From: Adiantum capillus-veneris
Taxonomy: Eukaryota > Streptophyta > Polypodiopsida > Polypodiales > Pteridaceae
NCBI GenBank assembly: GCA_014529385.2
Contig: CM043942.1
Location: 58,959,684 to 59,023,683 of the forward strand
DNA: 64,000 nt
Reading direction: 5' to 3'
In this document: in pieces, positions 33,701 through 44,340 of the stretch
How positions within the stretch are numbered: the stretch's first letter is position 1
Layout of the letters: every line of letters starts with the position of its first letter
Program-made: the position numbers and the translations under genes
Notes under the pieces: generated by a model
The model's database searches: none
What the model was told of the DNA's origin: nothing
What the model saw: the letters and a program-made list of their open reading frames with translations, nothing else

Positions 33701-34370
33701 GTTGTGGGATGACTTCTTGGATGGTGCCTTGTGGGCATATCGAACCACATATAGGGAAGCCACGGAGTTCACACCATTTCACTTGGTCTATGGTCAAGAG
33801 GCTTTACAGCCAATTGAACTAAACATTCCAACAATGCGACTTCATGGCAAATCAGCACAAGATGATCAAGAAGCATGGATGGATCGACTCCTTACCTTAG
33901 CCGAGCTTGAGTGGAAAAGAGAAGCAGCATACGAGTGCTATAAGAGGAAAGCCACACAGACAAAGAAGAAGCTTGACAAGAAACTGAAGGACAAAGGCAT
34001 CAATGAAGGAGATCTTGTGCTAAGGTATGACAATCGACTCGATAATCGTTTTGATGCCAAATTTGAAACAAGATGGCAAGGGCCATACATAGTCAAGAAG
34101 GCTTTCAAGTCAAGTTACTATCAGCTTATGGACTTGAATGGTAAAGAGCACTCCAGGAAAGTAAACGGGTATCGCTTGAAGCCCTATTTGAGTCGCCTTC
34201 TACCAAAGGATCTACCAAAGATCTGTCAAAAGGCCGTTGTCCCATGTAAGTATTGTTACATGAAGCATAAGTGTAACTCCAGCCAAAATTCTGAGGGGCC
34301 AAACAATAAAGATCTCGTCAAGGACTCTGAAGCACTCTCTTTGGAAAAGATGCTCTATGATGGTACATGA
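30711..34370 (+). CDS. N pol: RT, RNase H, archaeal RNase H, integrase
   Basis: Same frame as gag, directly after its TGA; there is no ATG at the start, so it depends on gag expression. Order: acidic linker; RT from about residue 180 ('EWVSPVVVTPKKNGKWRV', 'MPFGLTNAPATFQ', catalytic 'VFIDDFCIY'); connection RNase H ('MRPIYFASRVMNALERDY') whose first catalytic Asp position reads 'FVSSSVG', so it is probably inactive; archaeal-type RNase H with complete acids ('LFFDGAF', 'NNEAEYD', 'VKGDALLIV', 'NEDADLLA'); integrase with HHCC ('LHEEACGGHF', 'CKSCHNCQ') and D-D-E ('WGIDAMGP', 'VSDNGPGF', 'NGLVEKANG'); C-terminal 'WQGPYIVKKAF'. Loss of the first RNase H site with gain of the second is the known Tat arrangement. 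No internal stops. Confidence 0.93.
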   Translation, partial: ALQDWESGKLICRNDNHKKVVFDMKEQRQEELHEESSQSETEEGWTDSTSEEESSGSITEEESSIEVMGVRFKPNNQETSSRGLEEVGSQENQKVEDEGMLEGMLSTTLTKDEREEFKCVLRKFPRLFAKDYTDVRGVDFVQHKIELKLEATPKAQKLRSLGVIKEQALLKEVRKLLAAGFIYPVENSEWVSPVVVTPKKNGKWRVCVDYRPLNEATKRDHFPLPFQDEILNEVAGQEKYTVCDGYSGYFQIGIALEDQLKTTFITPWGCYAFRVMPFGLTNAPATFQCFMNMVFQAFFGKSIRVFIDDFCIYSSKSLHLQRVEEGLKKLYDMGGQLNPDKCHIGEDEVILLGHKVSYKGIEVDPSKAKALIELPSPKSLKEVISFIQKVKYMSRFIHLASELLHPLQKLTQQVEFAWSYELEEYFCNIKVILSELPTLMPPCWEYTFFVSSSVGRETIGAMLLQQDPHSTRMRPIYFASRVMNALERDYTEAELMMLSLMFAVRKFRSYLLPKPFVILTAENLFPWVSSQMNLSTRISKWIMELQEFQYSFKVEDSVRAQLAGILTYRVHEKEIKVPEVKTLPLPPSKSILNAFTLFFDGAFRRATGKAGGGLVLLNPSGEVVMKEKFNLPSSASNNEAEYDTLIHGLKMCIGQGIQRLMVKGDALLIVKQILGIWACKNESLRTKVHAIRRLFNQFEEVQLYHIPRKQNEDADLLAQQVVTCVEKEVQVIMVAATVKQPRYQGLESLTPIISYILEGEFPQDFTKAQKRRLMKKASAYLFLEGSLYQRGRDQECRRVPTIEEIPAILKGLHEEACGGHFAQELTVKKILLAGYVWPSLHVDVQHWCKSCHNCQVNGNRRLVYGPRQIVLANGPFEKWGIDAMGPLPRTKNGKLYILVAVDYMTRWVEAQSVAKVNEKTVSKFIYTHICCRFGTPLEIVSDNGPGFRKGLLTEVCEELRILHRHSTPYYPQSNGLVEKANGVIAGIIRKMVKNKTKLWDDFLDGALWAYRTTYREATEFTPFHLVYGQEALQPIELNIPTMRLHGKSAQDDQEAWMDRLLTLAELEWKREAAYECYKRKATQTKKKLDKKLKDKGINEGDLVLRYDNRLDNRFDAKFETRWQGPYIVKKAFKSSYYQLMDLNGKEHSRKVNGYRLKPYLSRLLPKDLPKICQKAVVPCKYCYMKHKCNSSQNSEGPNNKDLVKDSEALSLEKMLYDGT

Positions 34371-34383
34371 ATATACCATCATC

Positions 34384-34398
34384 TAGGGGGAGGGCTAA
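34384..34398 (+). promoter_or_regulatory. N polypurine tract
   Basis: TAGGGGGAGGGCTAA directly precedes the 3' LTR start TGATAGCC and follows the pol stop by 13 bases. Confidence 0.8.
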
Positions 34399-36766
34399 TG
34401 ATAGCCGTTCTTCGGCTCTTTGTAATTGCCACAGTGTGTTACCTCACCCTACCAAAATCACCCAAACATTGTGGCTATCCCTACCATTTCACTGTACATA
34501 GGCGTACGTGAGTCACGGGACTTTTCCCATATCTTCTTAAAAAACCCTCAATTAGCTAGTCATTGGGCTAGTTGAGCCAAAAAAAAAAAGTATATTATGG
34601 CCCATGTGTATGTAAATATTTCTTTGTATATAGGGCCTAAATAAAAGATTTTTTCATAATTATTTTGATATTTATTTAAATATTTCTACCTAGGTGTGTG
34701 TTATTTATGCTCTGTACATTGCCTCACCATTACCACAATTTTTCTTACCATTTTTCATACTCTTTATTCCATATAGAAATATTTTCATGTAAGCTTCTCT
34801 TATATTTGGTGTAACTCCACCCCAACAAAAATCCAAAAAAACTAGTTTTATTTATGTGTATATTTTTTCACTATTGTGATTTTTCCCTTCCTACATCTAT
34901 TTTTTTTTAAAAAAAAAATTAGAACACCAAAAATATTTATCTTTTTATGGTAGCCTCATAATGAGAGAGATTTATTTTGACCCCTTTATATTTTTCCACC
35001 TATATTATTTATATTTGACATGTACATATTTTTTAGACCCCTCAATATTTGATTTTCTTAGTTGTACTATTCACTTATATCATGATCTCAACAATATCTT
35101 CAATTATAGACCTACCAAATAAGGTCAAGGGTAGGTGGCATGCATACATGCACTATGGAGGGCTCACTCTTGGAGGTATTCAAAAGAATCATCCAAAGAA
35201 GGACCCCACAAGGACCTTGTGCAGTGGAAAAAAATGGTCGGTTTTGCTGAATTTTTAAAGTTCACTTGCTCTCTGAATTTGAAAAGGTGATACAAACAAA
35301 AGTTGTAGCTCGTGGGCTGAACTTTTGCCTCAAATTTTTTCATATTTTTTTGATCTACGAGCTGTGAGATATGATTTTATTAGTGGACCCCAGTTTTCCC
35401 ATGTTATGCAGCCACACTCTCTCTTCCACTTTATCATTTTCCTCTTTCACACACACTTCTCCACTCATCATCCCCACCTCTCTCACCCCTCCTCTCTGCA
35501 CCCTACTCACCTTCTCCTCAACCTTGAAGAATAAGAGAAACCATGGTGAACTCATACCTCCCACACACAATTCCATTCCAAAATTGACCACCTAGTCTCA
35601 TTTTTCCACCTCCAAATTACCCATATCTTTCAAAAAAAACCACAAAATTCAGCCTCTTCTCTTAAAAGACAGCATCATGGTGGTTGATTACTCAGCTTCA
35701 ATTACCTTGTCTCTCAAGGAAGGTCAAGAGTGGAGAAAAAATGTACCGTCAAAGCTAGTGGACCGTCAACAAGCGTCAAAATTGGCCCTACTCAAGACAC
35801 TTGGAGCATCAACCTTGTAAGAAATCCACCTTTTCTTACCTCTTAAGAGTTTTTCTTCCTTATTTGTATCCTACATGGATACTCCCATTGTAAATATCCA
35901 ATTCCATTTGTAAATTAATACTAACTCTACTAACACTAACCCACTATGAAAAGTCCTATCACCTCCATTTCTCTCCTCTCTCTTTCCCCACCAACTTCTT
36001 GATAATTCCAAGCAAAAGAAATTAGATAAATTGCTCAAAATCTAACCCAACCATGGTTAGAGGAGTAACCCTAGCCTTCAAAATTGCTATAAAAGGAGGG
36101 TGTATCTAGCACAAAGAGGAGCCATAAGCAAGAGCACTATGCTATAGCTTGAGAAGCCAAGCTCAACCTCTCTAGAAGGAGCTCTTGAGTGGAAGCTCAT
36201 TGTCTTATGCATGTGCATGTGTTGTAATAGGCGATTAGCAAGGGAACTCTCTGCCATTGTAAGAGAGAGAGAGTGATCACTCAATTGAGAGTAGGAAATC
36301 TATCATTTCTCCTACTAGTGTAAGCCCAACATTTGCTGAATCAAGGAGGGTGGATTTGGACTAAGCTTGGATACTTTGTCTCTCTCCCCACGTGAAGTAA
36401 TGGACAACAATGATGTGTAAGTGTCTTGGTGTTTTTTTTGTTAAGTTCTTGATAGCTTGTCTCTAGTGTTGTCATCAATTTAGCCATAAATCCCACATAC
36501 TGTAAGAGGGCGACACGGTGGAGAGGACTCCCCTGGCCTTAAGACAGTGAGTGGGGTGGCTTTTCTTGTGATGTGTTGTGGTGTAATTTACTCAAGCTAT
36601 GTTGAACAAATACTAATATCACTTTGATTGGTCATGACAGATTTGTAAGAAGGTATTAGTGCAACAAACACCCCCTCCCCCTTCTCTCTCTTTCTTACAT
36701 ATATATATTTATGTTTGCTTGATCATTAACGATACACTTCAAAGCAGCCCGAGCACCATCTCTCTC

Positions 36767-36849
<83 letters not shown>

Positions 36850-37108
36850 TTTTAGTGTGTGAGAGTGTTGCATTGGTGCTAGGGTTAGTGTAAATTGCTT
36901 GCTTGTGTGTGGGTTGCTCTAACGATTCTCCTCTTTTGCGTCCTAGTTCGCTCTTAAACTAGGTGGTGCCCCTTGTGTAGTTGGGATTTGGCTGTGGGTT
37001 TGTTGTTTTGGTTTGTGTTGTGTTGTGCCCCAGCCCCATTGAGCAGCACGGGAGCCTTGAAGGGTGTCTAGAGGTTTCTCTTCTTGTTGCCCGCCCCGGA
37101 CCGCCTCA
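34399..37108 (+). repeat. N 3' LTR
   Basis: Near-identical to 24,726-27,426. Visible changes include 'ttcttcgg' for 'ttctttgg', 'cgtacgtg' for 'cgtgcgtg', a shortened A-run near 34,580 and a longer (TC)n at 36,759-36,846. TATA box at 36,088. Ends 'gaccgcctca', then TTGG and the rest of the M LTR. Confidence 0.93.
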
Positions 37109-37112
37109 TTGG

Positions 37113-37759
37113 CAATTATCACTGGCCTCAAGCCGTATTATCTAATGAAGCCGGACTCTATCTGATAAGTTGTAAATCCCTGTAGATCTCTTCAGCTGCA
37201 TATAACGCATAGAAATCATGCTGAGGCTATAAAATTCCCAGATGGTACTCCGACCAAGCGGACCGAATTGGTACGGAGCCAACCCTCGGTGAATCTTTAA
37301 CAGCTAATATCTTGGCAATCGAAATTCCAATCACTGATCTACAAAGACCGACATGCTCCACAAAGTAGGAACTTCAACCACAGGCATTCATTTCATTCTG
37401 TCACTTCAGCTGCAATTGCCCAATCCGGTACGGATCTACAATCGACTTGAACTTTAAACTGCCATAACTTCTTCACCGTAGCTCCAATCGACGAGCCGTA
37501 AAGATAGGTCGGTAGAGCACTTCAAGAACTACAGTTCTAGATCATAAACTCTCATCTGTTCTCACTTGAAACATAATCATTTTTGTCATCATTAAGGCAT
37601 CTGCTGGCCCTTTTAGCCGCATCTAGCATACATTAATCATTAAACTTGGCCTGTTAACAAGCCATGATCACTGACCACCATTAAATGTGTAGGCTTCAAA
37701 GAATCTTACCTTGCATTTCTTTTCTCTTTTTCCTATCATGGAAGCGGAGCTGCACGACA
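37113..37759 (-). repeat. M 5' LTR, outer part
   Basis: Continues the M LTR after the N insertion: 'caattatcactggcctcaag' corresponds to 'caattgtcaccggcctcaag' at 19,708. Ends 'gcacgaca' at 37,759, matching the left copy's 'gcatgaca' at 20,341. Confidence 0.87.
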
Positions 37760-40209
37760 GTGGTGACCAAGAAAGATCCTTACCCTTTGCCTTTTATTGA
37801 TTAATTGTTAGATGTAGTGGCTGGTTTTGAGAGATACATTGTCTGGGTGAAAGCATGTTAACCTGTCGTGCGTTTTGTGCTAGTTAGCAGTTTCAAGTTA
37901 GCACATCTTCAAAAAGTTGGGCATCCGGTAAATTTTTTACAATTAATATCAAAATTTGTCGGACATTGTACATTTGGATTCCTTGTTTCAAGTGCTTTCT
38001 ATTGATATATCATATGTCATAGATCTTGGAGATGTAGCTCAAGTTATTGTACTAGTTAGCATATGTCAAAATTGTGCTAGTTAGCATTGTTTGGGACATG
38101 AAAAAGCAGGACAGGTTAACATGCTTTCACCTGTCTGTGATGGGTATCTCAGCTTATCCTTGCTCCTAAAGATAGGAAAAAGACTACTTTTATCACGCCA
38201 ATGGGTGGTTTCTGCTTTTGTTGCCTTCCTTTTGGGTTGACAAATGGGCCAGGAGCCTTTGAAAGAAAAGTAGATTGGGTCCTTACCCCATTCCTTGGTA
38301 AGTTTTTCAAAGGATTCATAGATGATTTCTGTCTATACAGCTCAAGGAAAGAGCATGTTAAAAGTTAAAATGACTTTTGCTAGGTATGATGAATGTGGGG
38401 GTCAGCTTAATTCTAAAAAATGTCATTTGGCACAGCCACGGGTGAAGCTTCTGGGGCATGTAATTTCAAAAAATGGGATTGAAGCAGATCCAGAGAAAGT
38501 GGAGGCTTTGTTGTTATTGTCACCCCCAAAAGATACCAGACAGTTGGTCACTTTCATAAAAAAAGTTAAATATCTGTCTCGGTTCATACCTTTGGCATCA
38601 CAGCTATTGTATCCATTGCAACACAAACAGTTAAGAATGATCCCTTGGAATGGTCGCGTGATTGTGATAATGTTCTTGACAAAGTTAAAGAGGTTTTGAG
38701 TACGTTACCTATAATGCAAGCTCCTGACTGGGGAAAGGAGTTTTTGTTAACCCATCAATGGGAGATGATGTTATCGGAGATATGTTACTACAAAGGGGGA
38801 AGGAATCTCAATATATGAAGCGTGTTCATTATGCTAGTAGAGTGAAGACTATTCATGAGAGAGATTTTTTTGAGATTGAATTTGTGATGACTAGTATGGT
38901 TTATGCTTGCAGACAATTTAGACACTACTTGCTACAAAAGTCATTCACCTTTCTCACCAGTTATTCATTGCTTTCCCAGTTGTTCAATAATTCAAGTATA
39001 TCAAAAACAATGATGAAGTGGGTTATTGAGCTTCAAGAGTTTCAGTTCCCCTTTTTGGTGGAGGAAAGTACTCGAGCTACCCCCTGGCAGATCTTCTCAC
39101 CTATAAGGATACTCTGGTTTTGGTTAAAGAAGTCTAGGTGGTGCGAAAGAAGGAAGTCGGGACTCTTACCATCCCTAATGCTTCATTGTTATACTTTGAT
39201 GGTTCAAGAGGCATTGTTATTTATGATGCACAAGGAAAACTTATGAGGAATCAAGGGCTGAAACTTGATGCAAAGAGTAACAATGAAGCAGAATACATGG
39301 CTCTTGAAGGTGGTTTGCATATTTGCTTACAATTGGGAATTAGACGCTTGCAAATTAAAGGAGATGCTTTGTTGGTTGTGAAACAAGTGTTGGGAGTATG
39401 GAAGAATAAGAACCCTAAACTAAAGAATTTATTCTTCAAGGTGAAGGCATTGCTCAAAAAGCTTGAAGCATGGAGTCTGTAGCATATTGAGAGGTCTCTA
39501 AATGAAGAAGCTCATGACGCTTCTCAAAAGATGATCACTTGTGCGTTTGGGGTACAGGAAGATGCCCCTTTATATCATGGGATGGAAATCTTATCAAAGG
39601 AAGTGGATTTTCTATTGACAGGTATTCTACGTGAAGGCTTGTCGTCTTCTAAAAAGTATGCGTTCATAAGTAAATCCAGGAAATACAAAATGCTCGATGA
39701 TGTGATTTACATGAAAGGAAGTGATTTGGTTTTGCATCGTGTGCCTTGGAAAGAGGAAATTTACAAAATCCTGGGAAAAAATCATGAGGGATCTTGTGGA
39801 GGCCATTTTGCTATGAATATCGTGTTGCATAAGGTCTTGCAAGAAGGTTATATATGGTCGAGTATTCAACGGATTTTAATCATTGGTGCAAGTCATGTTT
39901 GCCTTGTGAGAGGATGGGAAAAAGAATTTTGAAACCTGAATGCAGGAGACAATTTTAACTTTTGTTGTGTTTGAAAAATGGGGTGTTGATTCCATTGGAC
40001 CCTTACCTATGACTAGCAAAAGAAATGCTTACATCTTGATAGCAGTGGATTATTTGTCACGATGGGAAGAATCCAAGGCTGTCAAATAGATTACCAATAA
40101 GGAGATGGAAAAATTTGTTTATGAATACATATGTAGCAAAGCTAGTGTGCCATGAGAGCTACTTTCTGGTAGAGGACCAGTATTTAGAGGAGAACTGTTT
40201 GATTTATTA
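37760..40209 (+). pseudogene. G1 RT, RNase H, archaeal RNase H and integrase start
   Basis: G1 resumes with 'TKKDPYPLPF'. RT shows 'ATGACTT'-free core motifs 'KKTTFITPMGG', 'LPFGLTNGPGAFE' and catalytic 'GFIDDFCLY', then 'SKNGIEADPEKVEALL'. The connection RNase H is recognisable ('HYASRVKTIHERDF'). The archaeal-type RNase H at about 39,180-39,530 has 'LYFDGSRG', 'NNEAEYM', 'IKGDALLVV' and 'NEEAHDAS'. Integrase has 'NHEGSCGGHF', 'WGVDSIGP' and 'LSGRGPVF', where the second catalytic Asp reads Gly. Frameshifts and stops are frequent. A small element interrupts RT at 37,846-38,131 and the Mutator-like element cuts integrase after 'GELFDLL'. Confidence 0.83.
37846..38131. mobile_element. 286-bp MITE-like element with perfect 22-bp inverted ends
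   Basis: Left end GGTGAAAGCATGTTAACC (first 18 of 22 bases) is perfectly repeated in reverse at 38,110-38,131. The 6-bp TGTCTG flanks it at 37,840-37,845 and 38,132-38,137. Removing the element and one TGTCTG restores the G1 RT reading 'RYIVCDGY' exactly, so both ends are certain. The interior has several 'tagttagca' motifs, some paired as inverted repeats, and no ORF. The superfamily is not clear from the end sequence. Confidence 0.9.
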
Positions 40210-40339
40210 GAGTCTTACCATAGCCCGAGCGAAAACTTCCGAGCGAACCAAAAATCGAGCGAGATTCATAAATTAAGCTCATTAATAAGGAGAGAGCTTT
40301 TTTCTCTTTTGGCCTTCTAGGATTTGTTTTGGATTTGCA

Positions 40340-40342
<3 letters not shown>

Positions 40343-40391
<49 letters not shown>
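40343..40391. repeat. (TC)n microsatellite
   Basis: About 49 bp of uninterrupted TC inside the Mutator-like element, close to its left end. Confidence 0.95.
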
Positions 40392-40394
<3 letters not shown>

Positions 40395-40559
40395 AAAAGT
40401 GGGGCTTTGACCCTTTGTATTACATCTGAATTGGCCATTGGTCCATATAAAAGAAATATGGGAAAGACCCTGATGGACGTACAATGACATCATGGATAAA
40501 CCACATGATACATCTAGGGATAAAGAAACGTGGTAGAGTGTAGCTATCTGGATATTGAT

Positions 40560-41170
40560 CAAGTCTACACAAATCTACCCAAAGCTCTATCCACCTCGGG
40601 AGATGTAGCAAAAACCACAAAGTCTAGTGCTGGTTATTTGACTGATATAAAGCATCCTCTATAAAAACCTCTTATAGCAGCGCAAAAAAGCCAATGGAAC
40701 TGTGAAAACCCTAGGCCGTGCCTCCAAAATCATTTTCATCCACTCTAACATTTCTTGATGATGTATCCCGAAAAAGGATGTGGATCTAAGGCACAACCAA
40801 ACCGTAAGAGAGGCAAGGGGACCCACTGGCTGTCCACCTTAATGGCCAAGGGATCAATGTACCAAGATGCACATCTCTCTGACCAAACCAGCTACCCTAA
40901 AGCCTCTCTAAATTGGCTCTCAAATTTACTTGCAAATTTTTTGCCATCCATAAAGTAATTGGCCTCAACCAGTGTCTGCTCCGATGCGATATCATAGATA
41001 GCTTCCCTTTTCTAGAAGGAATTATCATGTAAGACCTGTACCCTAAATATTGATAATGGGAGCTCTCTCTAGACCAAGGAATATGTGGTTGTTCCACACA
41101 TAGTGGTGCACTTCTCAAATATATACCTAGAGATCTCCATGGGTCAACCACAAAAAACTGAGCCAACAAG
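40560..41170 (-). pseudogene. Decayed coding-like fragment inside the Mutator-like element
   Basis: On the minus strand, a frame from about 41,015 to 40,570 reads protein-like despite stops: 'IASEQTLVEANYFMDGKKFA', 'SERCASWYIDPLAIKV', 'SQWVPLPLLRFGCALD', 'FSQFHWLFCAAIRGFYRGC', 'PALDFVVFATSPEVDRALGR'. Stops are scattered singly. I do not recognise the family. It may be part of a host gene or another transposon captured by the element, as in Pack-MULEs; that origin is inference. Confidence 0.4.
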
Positions 41171-41640
41171 ATCTCAAATACCGGGACAATTGTTAGAGAT
41201 GCAAAGCCAGCTTAATAGTCAAAATCCTCTGCAAATTGCAAAGAGTCACTTCCTTGCCCCCCATAGCAACAAAGGCTTCTACCGAACTGCCATCAATTGT
41301 TGGTCCTCCTCTATCATTCTGTCAGCAATGTCCTTGGTACCTACTCTTGATTCTAATCTAGTAGCCTCTCCTCTGGAGTCTGTCTGGGGGCTGCTCTGCC
41401 TCTGGAAATCTTTGTTTCAATACCCTTTTGTAAACAAGGATAGGCCGTGCTTGTCCCTATCTACCTACCAATCTCTTTCTCTCTGGCTATGTGTGCTCAA
41501 AATTGTGCTATTATTGAGCACTTTGCTATTGGTCACTCTCCATGAAGTCTTGTTGTTGTGTAGAACTCTAGTGTGTCTATGAGGATTGTCTCCTCCTCCG
41601 ACCAGTTAGTCATCTCTGTTGTCTCTCTCTAGGGAAATCC

Positions 41641-41673
41641 CTCACCAAGTGCACTCCTACATGACACACACAG

Positions 41674-41750
<77 letters not shown>

Positions 41751-41799
41751 GTGTCGTGTAGGAGCGCACGTCAATGTGCACTCATACATGACACACACA

Positions 41800-41836
<37 letters not shown>

Positions 41837-42094
41837 AGTGTTCGGGAAAAGTGTGCCTCAGCTTAGCCTTGAGCCGGTTGCAAAATCAAAGTAGCCGGTT
41901 GAGGGGAGGGAAAGAAGGAGAAAATTCCGTTTAAAATACATTGAAAATAGTGTAATTTCGCAAGAATACTGGATAGTATTGTAAATTTTCTAGTCTAGAT
42001 TTTTCTTGAAGGGATTTTTGTATGTTTGTGAAAATGATTTTTTCAGAACACTGGTGTGTGTGTGTAGCGCACGTCAACGTGCGCTCCTACATTT

Positions 42095-42188
<94 letters not shown>
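41641..42188. repeat. Hairpin and microsatellite cluster
   Basis: Contains (TC)n at about 41,676-41,747, (TG)n at 41,803-41,835 and (GA)n at 42,097-42,188. At their junctions lies a repeated module seen at 41,649, 41,757 and 42,063, variants of TGTAGGAGCGCACGT, CA and its reverse complement, followed by 'tacatgacacacacag' in two cases. The best copy at 42,066-42,085 has 9-bp perfect arms AGCGCACGT and ACGTGCGCT. Confidence 0.85.
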
Positions 42189-42189
<1 letters not shown>

Positions 42190-42191
<2 letters not shown>

Positions 42192-43830
42192 TTAATTTAT
42201 GTGGCTGTCTCTGTCGGTTTCCTGGGTAGCGCCCTCGACATTAACGTAGCCTCCCAGAGCTATATAGATTCCTCTCAAACAAGGAGACGGAGTTGCCCTC
42301 GTGTATCTAGCACCTAATGCGACCTTCTTGATTAGGAGCACAGAAGGAGAAGGACCCTCAGCCCCACAACCTGCAGTGATAGCCAAGGACAATGGAGACC
42401 ATATATGGGACCGGAAGGGACAAGATTCATCAAGGTGAATTATCCATATCAAGTAGATCCCTGGGGAGTTCTTGTAGCAATCAGACCAACGAGAGAAGCA
42501 CCTGCTACGCAAGACCATAGTTTCTCTTTCTAGACTGAGCCTATAAATCATAACCGAGCAATTCCTAGAGCACCTCTTTTGGAAACATCGTCCGTTTCCA
42601 CAAACCCACTTGTATCTCCTCCCTGGGAATGGGAAATTCCTGTGAGACCACAACCAATAGCCAAGGAGATCCCACGTAGAAGACCTGAGAGGATTATCGA
42701 TCGAATGGCTAGGCCCACCAGAATTCCTCAGTAACCCAAGTTTATGTGGATCAAGAGTACATTGTGCTGGACAATTTACAGGATAACAAAGATTTTCACT
42801 GTCCACTAACCGGTAGAGACACACATCAATGTCCATGGCATAGAAGGCAGGCTTGTTGCATAATTCCTAGATGATTGGGGAGCGTCTTATTTCTAGAACT
42901 CTTTAGAAGAGCTCTTAGAGTACACTTGGCCGTAAGCAGTAGTTCCCTCTATAGTACAGCCTCAATGGAGAAGGGGGGTCTGGTACTCTATGTTATTGTA
43001 ACCGATCCGCATCGGTTGTCACTACTGCCATACTGGTCCCTCCCACCGGCGAGAGATAAAGTTAGCGAGGGCTCTCCTAATTACTACACCATGGCTCAGT
43101 TTATTTATTCGATGCTAGCTGGTGCCTATATCCATATCCTAATTACTACATCATCAACTCTAGGAAGCTGGATGGTGATGATATTGGTGCCTATATCTAG
43201 GCTCATGTAGTAGAGAACCAGGCATATATTCATCCGTGGAGCGATCAGGTGTCTGGTAGTACATGAGGCTTGAGAATGATGACAGGCTTTACACCTATTT
43301 AGTGTAGGAAAATGTGTTATCTACTATTACGCCGTCGATACTTGGATTTACAAGATTTGGTACACTATGGCCTAGTAGCCTCCATCTGCTGAGATGTCGA
43401 AGCTTGTCATGGCCCTCGCCATTGACTTTGCCAATGGGACGCTATTGCTGGTTGTTCTAGCAATGTTCATAACGCGGAGCCCTAACTGGCCAATGCCCCC
43501 GGCATGGCCATCTTCCAAAACTAGGCCATGCTGTCCGTGATGATTCAGTTGCCCAACGCTCACCTCATCGTGGTGGCCGCTGGGCCGAATATTGTGAAAT
43601 GGCCGTTCCTCAAGAATTGGGCGAGGTGGTCACTCTTGTCAATGACATCATCGACCGGGTGTCCGGCACCTTCACTATCATCCTAGGCACCGTCTACACC
43701 ATCCAAAATGCCGTCGATAGCGTTCTCAACTTGGTTGTCGTGTATTCCACCAGCCTCGTTGGCAATGTTTTTCCAATCATGGATATCAAACATAACACTT
43801 CCTAAACCCCACTATGTTTATCCTCTCTGA
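42190..43830. other. GC-richer coding-like patches, unidentified
   Basis: Composition is visibly richer in G and C than the surroundings. Frames read protein-like over short stretches, for example 'PWGVLVAIRPTREAPATQ' near 42,460 and 'LGEVVTLVNDIIDRVSG' with 'AVDSVLNLVVVYSTSLVG' at about 43,614-43,780, ending in a stop before 43,806. No family recognised and no continuous gene can be built. Likely captured fragments within the Mutator-like element. Confidence 0.35.
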
Positions 43831-43865
<35 letters not shown>

Positions 43866-44068
43866 TCATGCAAGCTCAGGCTCTGCTGCTCGACATCATT
43901 TCTAAGAACTCTTTTTGAGTAATTACTTTTTTTTAGAGAGAGAGAGAGAGAGAGAACACGGAGAAGATGAAGAAGAAGAGAGATTATGATTATCATAGGA
44001 ACAATCCCAAGAGACCTCAAAGATCTATTCAAGAGTTGAACTCAAGACCTGACACACACACACACACA

Positions 44069-44113
<45 letters not shown>

Positions 44114-44275
44114 AGAGAAGAGAGCACATACAAGAAGAATAAGAAGAGAGATTTTAATGTGATAGGAACAATCCCAAGAGACCTCAAAGATCTATCCATC
44201 GATGAGAGTTGAACTCAAGGCTTGATAGTCTAGAGGGAATTGGGATAACCAATCTATCACACTTGGGTAAAAGAA

Positions 44276-44339
<64 letters not shown>
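43831..44339. repeat. Microsatellites and a direct duplication of about 100 bp
   Basis: (TC)n at 43,831-43,862, (GA)n near 43,936, (AC)n at about 44,052-44,110 and (TC)n at 44,279-44,339. Two copies of a segment containing 'ataggaacaatcccaagaga' and 'cctcaaagatctat' flank the (AC)n, at about 43,952-44,050 and 44,112-44,225. Confidence 0.9.

Positions 44340-44340
<1 letters not shown>

Larger units (their letters stand above)
24726..37108 (+). mobile_element. N: full-length Tat/Ogre-like Ty3-gypsy retrotransposon with extra 5' ORFs
   Basis: A complete 12.4-kb element inserted in the M LTR. LTRs of about 2.70 kb (24,726-27,426 and 34,399-37,108) differ at only some 20-25 sites by eye, the youngest-looking large insertion here together with the copia element. 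TTGG at 24,722-24,725 and 37,109-37,112 is the visible target duplication. The interior holds two pairs of small ORFs, gag-protease and a long pol with RT, RNase H, archaeal RNase H and integrase. Dual RNase H, large size and ORFs upstream of gag are known traits of Tat and in particular Ogre elements. One UGA between gag-PR and pol is the only break in the core frame. Confidence 0.93.
18072..37759 (-). mobile_element. M: non-autonomous LTR retrotransposon on the minus strand, split by N
   Basis: M has LTRs at 18,072-20,341 and 23,209-24,725 plus 37,113-37,759. Its minus-strand PBS is TGGTGAACCCGATGC and its polypurine tract AGAGGGGGTGGA. The 2.9-kb interior has no protease, RT, RNase H or integrase, so it needs enzymes from elsewhere. 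PBS, polypurine tract and LTR start match G2, pointing to that family as helper. It interrupts G1's RT between 'DYKPANV' and 'TKKDPYP'. A clean target duplication is not visible ('tgtga' against 'gtggtga'), so its ends may have mutated. Confidence 0.83.

Noticed and set aside
41619-41894. ORFs made of Ser-Leu, Arg-Glu or Cys-Val runs at microsatellites
   Set aside because: Pure simple-sequence translation of (TC)n, (GA)n and (TG)n.
42192-42836. 214-aa minus-strand ORF in the Mutator-like element
   Set aside because: The plus strand reads more protein-like over the same region and the minus ORF shows no recognisable domain, so neither strand is called as a gene.
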